Counted from the stretch's first letter, positions 19,911 through 30,273 are shown. The stretch is 64,000 bases of DNA from Diacronema lutheri (GCA_019448385.1 JAGTXO010000008.1:496001-560000), one strand, 5' to 3'. The notes: generated by a model from the sequence alone, not told the origin. A program made the numbers and translations.

Positions 19911-22709
19911 TCAGCCATCGTTACCGGTTCGCAAAAATCCCCGGCCGCGCGCGAGCGCGGCCGGGACGGCCCGCGTCGGCGCGCTCGCGGACTGCGGCGC
20001 TGACGGCGTCGGCCGCAGCTGGTACAGCTGCGCTGCTCGCGCGGGCTGCGGCACAACGGGCGCGGTGCTCGAGCGCGTGCGCGCGCATGCGAACGTGAGC
20101 AAGCGCGCATGCGCTGCCGCCAAGTCGGCGAGCCGCGCCGAGCCGGGCCCGCGCGACGCGAGCTCGGCGGCAACGGCATGCTCGTACGCGGCCTGCAGCT
20201 CGGCCTCGGGAAGGACGCGGCGCAGACCAAAGCCAAGCAGCTCAAAGTCGGCCAGCGCTGGCAACGTGTCCGCCTCGCGCGCGCCACCGGCCGTGCGATG
20301 CTGGCCCTGTGCGCGCAGCGTCTCTGAGCGCGCCGCGCCAATCAAGCGCGAGGGCGCATCGGCCGGCCCTTGCTCGCGCGCGCCGTCGCCCGCGTCGCCA
20401 TCCTCGGCGCGCACCGCGGCACCGCGCGAGGAGGAGGTGCGTCTGATCGTCAGGTCGAAGGGCTCCGGGGCCAGCCGTAGCGCGAACCGCGCCCGCGAGG
20501 TGGCCCCTCTCTGGCGCGCGCCGCCGGCCGGCCCGCGCGCTCGCCGCACGTGCGCGCGCCGCTCGGCCCATCGGCGCCATGCGGCCATCACGCCGAGCGC
20601 GAGGAGGCAGGCGAGGGCCAGAGCGACGCACGCCATGTCGACGAGCGCGGCGGCACGCCACGCCGCCTCCCTCTTCCATGGCACGATGCGGTGCAGCAAG
20701 CCGCTCGCGAGCACCAGGGTGCTGAGCGCGCCGACGAGCGCGGGCGTCACGAACGCGCCGGCTGGCACGGCGCGCGGCGCGTGTTCGGTGCGCGCGAGGC
20801 TGACCATCCGCTCAGCGGCGAGTGCGAGCGCGAGCGCGACGAGCACGAGGAGCAGCACCTCGTGCGCCTCGCGCACGCCGCGTGCGAGCTGGCTCGCGCC
20901 GAGCGCGGCGACGGCGACGGCGCTCGGTGAGCTGGGCGTGGGCTCCTCGTCACCGTAGGCGAGGGGCTCGAACTTGTACTCACACCGAGGGAGCGACGGC
21001 GGGCTTGGACTGGGCGGTGGGCTCGGCGACGCGACCGCGCCGGGGCTCGCCGCCGGCGGGCACAAGTAGGACGGAGCCGAGTCGTAACTGACGGTTGCGT
21101 GCAGGGCGTACGGAGCGAGGGCGACGCCGCTGAGGGCGACGTGCAGCTGCAGCGGGCGCACAGGGCGCGGGAGCAGGTCGAGGTGCACCGTGAGCGTCGT
21201 GTTCGGGTCGGCCGAGAGCAGCGGCTGCCCCGCCCACCACAGCGCTTCGTCCGAGGTGAGAGACGCCGCGTCGAGCGCCGCGCGCAACTCGGCCGTCGTC
21301 AGGCCGGTGAAGGCAGCGGTGAGCACGACCGTTGCTTTCGCCAGGTGCGCGTTCACCGTGAGCACGTACGGCACGGCCGAGCCGTCCGCCGGGATCACTG
21401 ACATCTCCAAATCCCCCGGGCGCAACGCGTGTTGACCGCGCGCCGTCGCACGCAGCGACGCGGCGCGAGGCTCCGCAAGGCTCGCCGCGATGAGCACGGC
21501 GAAAAGCGTTGGCGGGCTCGCTGCCGCAAAAAGCTGCGGATGCCGGTCCACACGCAGCAGCAGCGTCGCCGCCCCCCCGCCCTCGATCGGCGGCTCGCCG
21601 CGCACGAGCGCGCGACTCATCGATGGCGGCGGCTCGGCGCCCGACGGGCCGGCGAGGAGGACAAGCGCGGCGGGGTGAATGGCCGCGCCTTGGAAGGTAA
21701 CGTCGATCTGCACCTCGCGCGCGCCCGCTAGCCCGTGCACGGCAAAGTAAGCGGCCGTGTAGCCCGCGTCGAGCACGAACTGCGTCGCGTCGGGCACGCG
21801 CGCAGCGTCGACGCGCACAGGCGCGCCGCCGTCCGCGTGCGCGAGCGTGGCAGCGCTCGGCACGCCCGCTACGAGCTGCTCGACAAGCACGTCACCGTCA
21901 GCGCGCGAGATCATCACCGACGGGATCCTGCCCACCAGCTCCGCCTGCGAGTCGGACATGCCGTCTGGAGCGCCCATTCGGACCAAGGGCCCGTCCTGGG
22001 AGTTCATCACCAGAACACCGAGCGCGCCGCCAAGCGCTGCGGCCATCGCCTTGTCGACAAAGCTGCACGTGCCGCGGCGGACGAGGGCAATGGCGCCCGT
22101 GAGCGGGCCCGTGCTCCCGTTCCCTGCCTCGCCCGGCGGGAGGCACAGTTCCTCGGGCGCGCTGAGCAGGACAGGCGCGCTCAGCCCGGCGCCAAACGGG
22201 AGCGGAGCGCCAAAGAATCCGGGCGCGTGGTCAAGCGAGCCGGCCAGCTCGAGCGGCAGGTCAAGATACACGCCGCGCTTGTCCACGTCGAGCGCCACGC
22301 GCAGCGCGAAGCTCCCGCCCGCCGGTCCGCCGCGCACGCCCGCATGGACCACGCACGCCGCTGCGGAGCACGGCGGCGTGTCGGCGGAGGGGCGGATGGA
22401 CACGGTTCGGCTCGAGCCAGCCTGCACACCAAGTACAGCGCGCTGGTGCACGTCGAGCGTGGGCTGCGCGTCGCCACCGTGGACGAGCAGGTCGACCTCG
22501 CCGTCGGTCACATCGAGCGTCCACGCGAGCAGCGACGCGTCAGGGAAGGGCACGGGCGTGCGAAGTGTGAGCCACTCACCCGCGCCGAGCGCGCTCGTGG
22601 CATTGGCGCCAGGCTTCAGCTCGACCGACGCAGCGCGTGGCGGCGCGAGCGGCGGCGGCAACGGCGGCGCTGCCGGCTGCGCGATGGCCAACGCCCACAG
22701 CCAGCGCAT
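19911..22709 (-). CDS. PA-domain type I-like membrane protein with J-like C-terminal segment
   Basis: The protein has 932 residues from the ATG at 22709, which opens a signal peptide (MRWLWALAIAQPAAPP). A protease-associated (PA) domain lies at about residues 200-300 (ALVRRGTCSFVDKA, GVLVMNSQDGPL). Long beta-rich luminal regions surround it, then a Pro/Ser stretch (PSPPPSPSPPSLP), then three or four membrane helices (about 610-705). The cytosolic tail is Arg-rich. Near residues 815-870 it has LLGFGLRRVLPEAELQAAYE, which looks like helices I-III of a DnaJ domain without the HPD motif. PA domains often mark vacuolar sorting receptors or membrane proteases. No protease motif is seen, so a receptor or sorting role is the better guess. 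Confidence 0.75.
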   Translation of the reverse strand: MRWLWALAIAQPAAPPLPPPLAPPRAASVELKPGANATSALGAGEWLTLRTPVPFPDASLLAWTLDVTDGEVDLLVHGGDAQPTLDVHQRAVLGVQAGSSRTVSIRPSADTPPCSAAACVVHAGVRGGPAGGSFALRVALDVDKRGVYLDLPLELAGSLDHAPGFFGAPLPFGAGLSAPVLLSAPEELCLPPGEAGNGSTGPLTGAIALVRRGTCSFVDKAMAAALGGALGVLVMNSQDGPLVRMGAPDGMSDSQAELVGRIPSVMISRADGDVLVEQLVAGVPSAATLAHADGGAPVRVDAARVPDATQFVLDAGYTAAYFAVHGLAGAREVQIDVTFQGAAIHPAALVLLAGPSGAEPPPSMSRALVRGEPPIEGGGAATLLLRVDRHPQLFAAASPPTLFAVLIAASLAEPRAASLRATARGQHALRPGDLEMSVIPADGSAVPYVLTVNAHLAKATVVLTAAFTGLTTAELRAALDAASLTSDEALWWAGQPLLSADPNTTLTVHLDLLPRPVRPLQLHVALSGVALAPYALHATVSYDSAPSYLCPPAASPGAVASPSPPPSPSPPSLPRCEYKFEPLAYGDEEPTPSSPSAVAVAALGASQLARGVREAHEVLLLVLVALALALAAERMVSLARTEHAPRAVPAGAFVTPALVGALSTLVLASGLLHRIVPWKREAAWRAAALVDMACVALALACLLALGVMAAWRRWAERRAHVRRARGPAGGARQRGATSRARFALRLAPEPFDLTIRRTSSSRGAAVRAEDGDAGDGAREQGPADAPSRLIGAARSETLRAQGQHRTAGGAREADTLPALADFELLGFGLRRVLPEAELQAAYEHAVAAELASRGPGSARLADLAAAHARLLTFACARTRSSTAPVVPQPARAAQLYQLRPTPSAPQSASAPTRAVPAALARGRGFLRTGNDG

Positions 22710-22744
22710 AGAGTTCCCCTCCGTGGGAAGACCGTCACCAAAAG

Positions 22745-22860
22745 CTGAAAAGCCAACCAAAAAAAAAGAAATCGGAAAACGTCCTATTAATTTCCCCCAT
22801 AAGTATTCAACGTTAATACCCGTCGGAAAGCGTCGTTAGTAAATAAACGACACTACGTAG
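22745..22860. other. AT-rich island between PA-domain gene and GST gene
   Basis: About 110 bases of strikingly low GC content (oligo-A, TATTAATTT, GTTAATA, AAATAAACG) stand out from the GC-rich surroundings. They include one copy of the 13-base motif described at 23738. The island is just 5' of the PA-domain gene and 3' of the GST gene. Confidence 0.7.
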
Positions 22861-22895
22861 CATGGGGGGCTGCCCCTTGGCAGGCCGTCAGGGGC

Positions 22896-23615
22896 TCAGG
22901 GCATGCCAAAGGGCAGCACGTGCGCGCGGTACGGCACGCGCTCGCACAACCGCTGGTAATAATCGTGCGTGCGTGGCATTGATGCGCGTACGTCGACGCC
23001 GATCGCGTCGGGAGGAATGTGGAAGAGACGATTGGCATGCACGCCGACGGTGACGTCCGCCATCGTGAGGCGGTCGCCCTGCACAAACGTGCGCCCGTCG
23101 GAGGCGAGGTGGCGCTCCAATGTAGACCACACGCGCAAGAGCGCCGCCACGCTCTTGTCGTTGACGACGCTCGCGTGCCCGTCCGGCCCGCGTTCGACTC
23201 GGAGCGGCGTGCCCGGCGGGTAGCCGCCTCGCTTCACGAGACCAAACCACACGGGCGACTGGCTCGCGGCCACGCTCGACTCGCCCCACTCGAGCCACTG
23301 CCACGCGTTGGCCACGCCCTCCGCGGTCGCCGGGTACAGTCCGCCGGGGCTCAGCTTGCTCGCCAAGTAGGCCACCGCGCTGTTCGACTCGTTGACGACA
23401 AACGGCGGCGCGCCGGCCATCTCGCAGACGAGCGTGGGCACCGTGCCCTTGGGCTGGATGCGCATATACTCTGAATCGGCCTTGAGCGCAGCGATCGACC
23501 GCTCGTCACGCTCGTACTGCGCGCCCGCCTCGCCCACGGTCCACAGGATCTTCCCGACCCTCGACGTCGTTGGCCCGTACACGACGATGCGCGACAACGC
23601 CATTGTTCCGGCCAT
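22896..23615 (-). CDS. Glutathione S-transferase-like protein
   Basis: The protein has 239 residues with both GST domains. The N-terminal thioredoxin-like half contains the G-site cis-Pro region GTVPTLVCE and NESNSAVAYLA (the E-S-x-A pattern). The helical C-terminal half contains FVQGDRLTMADVTVGVHANR, the N-capping and hydrophobic-staple motif of GSTs. The probable catalytic residue is the Ser/Thr region TTSR near residue 16. The class is unclear; it resembles omega/theta-like bacterial GSTs. No intron is needed. The ATG at 23615 begins MAGTMALSR. Confidence 0.88.
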   Translation of the reverse strand: MAGTMALSRIVVYGPTTSRVGKILWTVGEAGAQYERDERSIAALKADSEYMRIQPKGTVPTLVCEMAGAPPFVVNESNSAVAYLASKLSPGGLYPATAEGVANAWQWLEWGESSVAASQSPVWFGLVKRGGYPPGTPLRVERGPDGHASVVNDKSVAALLRVWSTLERHLASDGRTFVQGDRLTMADVTVGVHANRLFHIPPDAIGVDVRASMPRTHDYYQRLCERVPYRAHVLPFGMP

Positions 23616-23720
23616 TCCCGCTGCCGGCGTGCACAGGGTCGACGCCCTGATATCGGCCTGATGTTGCGTGCGCCCTTTCGCTCGCTCCCTCCGTCACGCC
23701 TCGGCCCTGTGCGCGCCCCT

Positions 23721-23750
23721 CCTGCTGACCCGCCTGTAGCGTCGTTAGTA
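23721..23750. repeat. Copy of a dispersed motif containing AGCGTCGTTAGTA
   Basis: CCTGCTGACCCGCCTGTAGC followed by GTCGTTAGTA is repeated in reverse orientation at 38445-38475 with one extra base. The 13-base core also occurs at 22829-22841. It lies in the gap between divergent genes. Confidence 0.75.
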
Positions 23751-23787
23751 GTAGTTCTGAAGTTCGAAATGCCCCTTCCATATTTGA

Positions 23788-26403
23788 ATGGCCGAGCCCC
23801 GCTCCGCCCTGAGGCGGTGGTGGCAGCGCGTGCGTGACGAGCGCGTCAAGCTGGCGACCGCGGTGGTTGTGCAGCAGCACACGCGCACAGCGGCGAAGCG
23901 GCTCGCTCTCGCCATGTGGGCAATCACCTCCCCCGCGGCGAGCAGCGTGCGCGAGAGCCAGCGCGCTGCGAGGAGCCCGATTAGCGCGCGCCGGCGCGAG
24001 CTGCTCGCGCTGCGCGGCTCGTCGCCGCCGCCGCCGTTCATCCTGACGGGCACGCCCAGCCCGCCCGAGCGCGCATCCGATCACGCGCGCGCGGCATCGC
24101 CCGCCGCACTGGCAGAGCGCCGCCGGCGCCCGGATGGCGTTGTCGCTGAGAGCAACGCGCTCGGTCAGCTCCGCGCGGCCCGTGCGCAGGCGGCCCGGAC
24201 GAGCGGGACGCTTGGCGCGCAAGGACGCACGGCAGAACGTACGGCGCGCGCGTTTGCCCCTGACGCTGCTCCCGAGGCCGTTGCCGCGTCGCCCGCGTCG
24301 CCGACGTCTCGCGCGGCCTCTCCGCGGCGCTCGCTCGCGGCGCTCGCCTCTGCACCAATCCTCGCATCGACGGCGCCCGCGGCGATCCGTGCCGCTGCTG
24401 CTAACAACGCGCCTTTGTCGCCCGCGCACGTGGCGCACGCGCCTATCTCGCATCCGACGCCGCGCAGCCGCGCGCTCGCCCTCAGCCGCGCGCTCGCACG
24501 ATGGCAGCGGTCGTGCGCGACGCTCGGCGCAGCAAGCTCGCGCGCTGCGCGCGCCGAGCGGACGGCGGCGCTTACAAAAGCGGCGCGCGCGTTCGCCGCG
24601 CTGCGCGTGTGCGGCTGGCTCGCCGCGCGCGCGCGCGTGCACCGCGGCTGGCTCGACGGCCTCGCAACGGTGCGCTGGGCCAGCGCGCAATCCAAGCGGG
24701 TGCTCAGTGCGCTCAGCGGCTGGCGCGCGCTCTACCGGCGGCTCGGCGGCACGTGGCGGCACGTGGCGGGCGCGGGCGCGTCGGCCAGGCGTGCGCTCAG
24801 CCAAGCGGCGTTCTCGATGCTGCACCGCGCATTGCTGCGTTGGCGACGCGAGTTGCGCATGGCCGCAGCGCGGCGCCCGCCACTCGCAGCAGCGCTCGCG
24901 GCACTGGCAGCCGCGAGGCGCGAGGCGCTCGTGCGCGCGACCCTCGGGTGGAGCGCGGCCGCATTCTCTTCTCGCGCTCGCGTGCGTGCGCTCTCGCACG
25001 CGGGCGCAGCCGTGTGCGCGCGGCGGAGGGGGGCGCGCGGCTTGTGCGCGCTCCGCGCTGGTGCAGCTATGCACCGCATCGCTGTGCGTGCGCGAGTCAT
25101 AGCGCGCTCGCGTCAGCTCGCGCGTGGCACGCGCGCGTTGCGGCGGGCAGTCGGCATGGCCTTTGAGCCACGCCTGCGCGCGCGCAGGCATTGGGGCGAG
25201 ATTGGTCGGCGTCGCGCCGGCGAGTGGAGAGCGGAGTGGAGCATCGGGGCGCGCAGCGCCACGTCACGCGAGAGCGGGTCGGCGTCGCTCGCCACGTCCA
25301 ATGCATGGGCCGCCGCGCGACGCGCGCTCCGCGTGTGGCGGGCCATAGCGGTTGCACGGGCGCGGCAGCAGGCTCAGGCACAGGCGGATGCCGTCAGGGC
25401 TGTGCGTCGGCAGCGGGAGGCGGAGTGCGCCGATGCCGCACGCACGCCGCACGTGCAGGCGGAGGCGCACGCGCAGCAGCAGGCGCAACAGGCCACGTCC
25501 CTGCCCCAGCTGACCGAGCCGCGCGCGCAGCAGCATATCGACCCGAGCTTTGAGCGCAACCAAGCGCTGCGGTCCGTGCTCGCGCTCTGCGCCACCGAGG
25601 GCGGACTGCGCGGCGCGAGGGGCGCGCTGGGCAGCTGGGCCGCCGCATGCCTTGCGCTGCGCGCGTCGAGCGACTCAGAGACGCGCGCGCGCTCCGCCGA
25701 GCTGCGCGCGCGCGAGGCGGAGGCGAGGATGCGCGACGCGCGCGACGCGGAGGCAAGCGCGCGCGACGCGGAGGCAAGCGCGCGCGACGCGGAGGCAAGC
25801 GCAGCGCGAGCGCTTGACGCGTCGGAGATTGAATGGCGCGCCGCGCTCGGCCGGGTCGCAGATCGCGCTGCGGCGCTGCGCGCGGACGAGGCGCGCGCGT
25901 GGGCGGACGAGCGCGACGTGCTGCTCGCGCGCGCAGCGCAGCACGCGCGGCAGCTCAGCGCGGAGCTCAGCGCAGCGCACGCGCGCCGCACCGCCGCCGA
26001 CGCGCGTTGCGCTGAAGCGGAAGAGGCGGCACGTGCCGTCGCAGTGCTGCGCGTAAAGCTCGCGGAGCAGGCGGAGCATGGCGACGCGCTCTGCGCCGAG
26101 CTGGAGGAGTCGCGCGGGCGGGAGGAGCGGCTCGGCAAACAGCTGCGCGCGCTCACTCTCGCCCTGCATGTGCAGCGCGAGACCGCCGAGCGCGAGCGCA
26201 GGGAGGCGCTCGCGCAGCTGCTGCAGGCGAATGCCGATGCGCTTGGTGCGACGATCGCGGCTCCGCTCGGCCCGGCTTCGCCGGCCAAGCTGCGCGCTGC
26301 GCGACACGAAGAGCCCGCTGCTGTGGCGCGCGCGACGGCCCAGCTGCGCACGCCGCTCAGGGACGTGCAGACGGTCGCACCGCCGCGCGCCATCCTACTG
26401 TAG
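23788..26403 (+). CDS. Large Ala/Arg-rich SFI1-like coiled-coil protein
   Basis: The protein has 871 residues from a single exon. Spaced Leu/Trp units (LRRWWQRVR, LARWQRS, LSGWRALYRR, LLRWRREL, LRVWRAIAVAR) resemble SFI1 repeats, which form long helices that bind centrin at the microtubule-organising centre. The C-terminal third (from about residue 530) is a strong coiled coil with runs of Arg, Ala and Glu. It contains three tandem copies of a 21-base unit coding for DAEASAR (25740-25800). The region between is low complexity. A centrin-binding or centrosomal/basal-body role is inferred from the repeat pattern only. It starts 172 bases from the divergent GST. Confidence 0.65.
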   Translation: MAEPRSALRRWWQRVRDERVKLATAVVVQQHTRTAAKRLALAMWAITSPAASSVRESQRAARSPISARRRELLALRGSSPPPPFILTGTPSPPERASDHARAASPAALAERRRRPDGVVAESNALGQLRAARAQAARTSGTLGAQGRTAERTARAFAPDAAPEAVAASPASPTSRAASPRRSLAALASAPILASTAPAAIRAAAANNAPLSPAHVAHAPISHPTPRSRALALSRALARWQRSCATLGAASSRAARAERTAALTKAARAFAALRVCGWLAARARVHRGWLDGLATVRWASAQSKRVLSALSGWRALYRRLGGTWRHVAGAGASARRALSQAAFSMLHRALLRWRRELRMAAARRPPLAAALAALAAARREALVRATLGWSAAAFSSRARVRALSHAGAAVCARRRGARGLCALRAGAAMHRIAVRARVIARSRQLARGTRALRRAVGMAFEPRLRARRHWGEIGRRRAGEWRAEWSIGARSATSRESGSASLATSNAWAAARRALRVWRAIAVARARQQAQAQADAVRAVRRQREAECADAARTPHVQAEAHAQQQAQQATSLPQLTEPRAQQHIDPSFERNQALRSVLALCATEGGLRGARGALGSWAAACLALRASSDSETRARSAELRAREAEARMRDARDAEASARDAEASARDAEASAARALDASEIEWRAALGRVADRAAALRADEARAWADERDVLLARAAQHARQLSAELSAAHARRTAADARCAEAEEAARAVAVLRVKLAEQAEHGDALCAELEESRGREERLGKQLRALTLALHVQRETAERERREALAQLLQANADALGATIAAPLGPASPAKLRAARHEEPAAVARATAQLRTPLRDVQTVAPPRAILL

Positions 26404-26464
26404 TGCAGGAGGCAGGGGCGAAGGCTTTTACGAGACTTCGTACAAGGAAGTTGAGGGGCCGAAG

Positions 26465-29090
26465 CTAAGGGGCCACGTGCGTGCTCGTCTCCGCGGGCGT
26501 GCGCGTGCTCGGCGCCGCGGTGGGCGCGTTGGCAGGCCTTTTGACGAGGGGCGCGGTCTCCTCCTTGACGGCGGCTTCGAAGCCAAACGCGACGCGGATG
26601 GAAGGGGGCGTGTGCCGCGCGCCGTACAAGTCGCGATCCCTGAACGAGCACACGAAGACCGTCTCGATGATCACCTCGTAGACCGTCGCGAAGATGCGCG
26701 TGATGAAGAAGGCGAGCACGACCGTCACGATGGCGCCGTACATGCCGTCGGGCTTGCCCTTCGCGTCGACCCAGAAGTAGCAGATCATGCCACACAGCAG
26801 CGGAATCGTCACGCTCATCAGCAACTTGAGGATGAGCTGCACGAGGTGGTTGATGTAGATCTGCGCCGGATATTTCATGATCAGCACAAAGGTCGCCTTC
26901 GCCGCCGTGCAAAAGCCCATCCCCTCGATGGCCGTGTAGATGTACGCATACCCAGTCACAAACTTGATGAACCTGTGCGACGCCACGCGCCGTCGCGCGA
27001 GCCGGAGCGCATGAGCGGCGCGCGCACGCGCGCCACACCCGCGCAGACGTCGCTTGCCTGCTGGGGCGCGCTCGCCGCCGACGCCAGCCGTGCAGCGTCG
27101 GCGCGCGCGCACTTCTCCAGGCACCACATGAAGCACTTGACGCACTTGAGCACGAAGCGCGCGAACACGTTGCTCTCCTGCAGCCCCTTGGTCTGGCGGT
27201 CCATGTACTCGAGAACGACGCGGATCAGCTGGCAGAGCGCGACGAGCAGCGAGCCAAAGGCGATCGTGCCCAGGTGGAAGCGCACGGTCGTCGTCGCGGA
27301 CGAGAGCATTGGGTAGCGCGGGTAGAGCTCCGCCGTCTCGCGGTAGAAGAACCAAGAGGCGACGCCGCCCGAGAGCGAGAGCGTGACGAAACCGAGGATG
27401 AACGAGAGAGCCCAGAGCGTGCCGAAGAGGTGGTACAGCGCCATGAAGTAGAGCGTGTTCTGCCCGTCGGACGCGAACGCGTCAGTCAAGCTCGTGGGGT
27501 CGTTGGCGTCAAAGTAGGCCCACGTCGTCTCGTACGACGTGGCGATGTACGCGCCGATGTAAATGAAGTAGAGGAAGACGCCCACCGCGAGCACGCACGC
27601 GCACGCGGGCAGTGCAAACACTGTGGGCATCTCGCCCACCACGACCGACGCCTCGCGCACGATCGCGATGCACGTCTCGATCGCGCGGCGCAGGTAGACC
27701 ATCGACGCGGTGAAGATGATGAAGAAGAGCAGGCAGATGAAGAAGGCCGCGCGGAAGACCGTCAGGTTCTCGAGCGAGACGCCCGAGTAGGAGAAGGTGT
27801 CGAGCCGCGCCGCGGCGCAGTCGTACACCTGCGGGTTCTCGATGAAGCACGAGAGCGCAAACGTGATGGCGGTCAGCGTGAGCAGCGTGGAGAACATGAG
27901 GCCGATCATCACGTAGATCACGACCTTGGCCGTGTACCGCATGTAGACCAGCCACGCGAAGGCGGCCAGCGCCGAGAAGCAGAGCGAGCAGACGCCGATC
28001 TCAACGCGGCTCTCGCGCAGGCTCTCCATGAAGCCGAAGAAGCTGCCCAGCTGGCCGGTCACGTAGGTCTGCAGCACGGACTGACGGTAGTTTGCGAACG
28101 AGTTGGACGAGCCGAGCGTCCTTGTCACCTGGCACTGCTCCGCCTTGTCCGCGTGGTTTGCGAGCAGCCACGAGTCCGGGTCGCCAGAGCCCTTGAGCTC
28201 ACATTTGACGCCGACGTCGGTGCACGTCGGCAAGTAGCAGTAGATCTTCGAGCTCGCCTCCTCCTGCGCGTAGGGCAAGCAGCGGTTGAGGATCGAGATC
28301 TCGGGCAGCACGCTCACCCAGCTCTCCTGCAGGTCGTCGCGCGGCGTCGACACCTTGTCGATCCAGTGGTAATTTGCACGCTCCACCGGCGCGATTTGCC
28401 CCTCCTCCCCGATCGCGACGCGCCTCTCGGAAATGCAGTCGTCGGTGCAAAGGCCGTAGAGCCGGACGAGCCACGGCTTGCCCTGCGCGATGAATTCGGC
28501 CTGCTCGGTCATGTCGAGGTCGATGCGCGGGTAGAAGGTCTTGGTCAAATTGGCGTACGCACCCTGGCCGCATCGGTTGCCCTTGTAGTCGGCGCCGTAC
28601 GTGATCGCGTTAATGTTGCCCGTCGCGACGGAGACGGCCATGATCACGAGCATGCCCATCCAGAAGCCGAGGAAGGCGAGCAGGCACAACACGTCCGTGC
28701 AGCCGCGCTCCGACGGCGGGCGCGGGCCCGCCGTCTTGGACTGCTTCTCCGGCTCGCCGACCGCCGGAAGCCAACCCTGCGACGGGCGCGCGTGCAGCGG
28801 CGCGGCGTGTGAGCGCGCAGCATGGGGCCGCACGCCGTTGTGCGCGCGGATGCGCAGTTTGAGCGTGCCGCGCGAGGACCAGCGCTTCGGGGCGTCACTG
28901 CAGCCCGGACATGGTTGGAGATCATTCCAACGAGGCGCTGGTTGGAGGAAATGGCGAGACCGATGCCGGGCCGCGTGCGCGCCGTGCGCCCAGCCATCGC
29001 TGCGCTCGCGCCTCTCCCCAGCTTCTCACCATTATTTTTAGCAGGCGTTTTGGAGCCCGCGCTTGACCAAGTTTGCTTGTACCAGTCCAT
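26465..29090 (-). CDS. Choline transporter-like protein (CTL/SLC44 family)
   Basis: This is a polytopic transporter with about ten helices, predicted at 797 residues from exons 29030-29090 (phase 1), 27113-28937 (phase 2) and 26465-26972. The last join makes WCLEKFIKFVTGYAYIYTA, the family block before the conserved GMGFCTAAKATF segment. Other family landmarks are ERGCTDVLCLLAF at helix 1, a large Cys-containing outer loop, and the LGTIAFGSLLVALCQLIR segment with DRQTKGL shortly after it. The tail is short and Pro/Ala rich. The first exon (MDWYKQTWSSAG) is predicted from a GTGAGA donor and a pyrimidine-rich CCAG acceptor. CTL proteins carry choline or related compounds at the plasma membrane or mitochondria. 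The start codon is 15 bases from the divergent TPR gene. Confidence 0.88.
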
Positions 29091-29105
29091 AACGCCTGGC
29101 GCGCA

Positions 29106-30107
29106 ATGGCTGCGCACGATGGCGGAGCGGTCGCGGCGAAGGAGAGGGGAAACGTGCACTTCCGTGCGGGCGGGCATGCGGAGGCCGCGCGCGAGTACAG
29201 CGACGCGATTGCACAGCTTAACCTCGCGGATGGCGTGGCAAGCGTGGAGCAGCTGGCCCTGCTCGCCACCTGTCTCGCAAATCGCGCGGCCGCGCGCCTG
29301 CAGCTCGCTGACGGTGGCTCGGACGCTGGCAGCGCCGACGCGGAGGCCGCGCGCGACGACTGCAGCGCGAGCCTCGCGGCGCTCGCGCGCGCCGAGCTGG
29401 GCGCGCCGCACGCCCTCTGGCGTAAGGTGCTCTTCCGCCGCGCACTCGCGCGCGAGAGGCTGGGCGCGCTCGACGGCGCTACAACCGACCTCGCGTGCAT
29501 TATCCGCGCGCAGGCGCGCGCGGGTGAGCCGCCGGCTGATGAGGCGATGGATGCCGTCTGCCGGTTGCTCGCCCAGCCTGCGCTTCTCGCCGACGGGGCG
29601 CTCGCCGACGCGGTCGAGGCGCTCCTCGCCGTCCTGAGCCGCGGGCTTGAGCTCGACGGGCTGGGTGACGCGCCCGGCGCGCGCGCCGTGGCGACCGGCG
29701 GCGGCGCCGGCGAGCCACCGCATGCGAGCGCGGCCGCCGCCGCGGCACCGTCACCGCAGCTCGCGTCACCACAACTCGCGTCACCGCAACTCGCGTCTGT
29801 CGAACACAAATGGCAGGCGTACACGTCGCTGCTCGCGGTGTTGTCGGCACGCGGCGGCGGGCGGGGCGCGCCGATGCGCGCATTCGTCGAGGGCGGCGGC
29901 CCGCGCATCGCGCATCGCCACCTGCACTCGATGGAGGGCGTCGACTGGATGGCCGATGCGAAGCGCGGCACGGTGCGCGCGATCGACGCGCTCATGCGGC
30001 TGCCAACGGTGCGCACGGCCGCGGCGGCGCTCGAGCTCAACCCGCACGGCCTGCACGCGCCGCTGGCCGGCGGTACGAGCGCGCATGGGCCCGGCTGCTC
30101 CCACTGA
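29106..30107 (+). CDS. TPR co-chaperone-like protein
   Basis: The protein has 333 residues from the ATG at 29106. The first 130 residues hold three tetratricopeptide helices pairs: AKERGNVHFRAGGHAEAARE, LATCLANRAAARLQLAD and LWRKVLFRRALARERLGALD. This is the UNC45/SGT/TOM-type clamp arrangement that usually binds Hsp70/Hsp90 tails. A middle Ala/Pro linker contains three copies of a 15-base unit coding for SPQLA. The rest is helical and could be ARM-like, as in UNC45. The client is unknown. No intron is needed. Confidence 0.75.
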   Translation: MAAHDGGAVAAKERGNVHFRAGGHAEAAREYSDAIAQLNLADGVASVEQLALLATCLANRAAARLQLADGGSDAGSADAEAARDDCSASLAALARAELGAPHALWRKVLFRRALARERLGALDGATTDLACIIRAQARAGEPPADEAMDAVCRLLAQPALLADGALADAVEALLAVLSRGLELDGLGDAPGARAVATGGGAGEPPHASAAAAAAPSPQLASPQLASPQLASVEHKWQAYTSLLAVLSARGGGRGAPMRAFVEGGGPRIAHRHLHSMEGVDWMADAKRGTVRAIDALMRLPTVRTAAAALELNPHGLHAPLAGGTSAHGPGCSH

Positions 30108-30273
30108 TCAGCCTGAGCAACGAGCGCTATTCACGAGCCGATTTCGTCCGCCGCCTTTCAAAAACGGTTCGATAATATCATTTCCCCCCGGGCCTGAAAC
30201 AGTTCAGGCTTTGAGCTTCTTTTCCGCGGAAGCTCTTGACGTTTTGACCACCTCGAGCGCCGCCGTCCACGTG

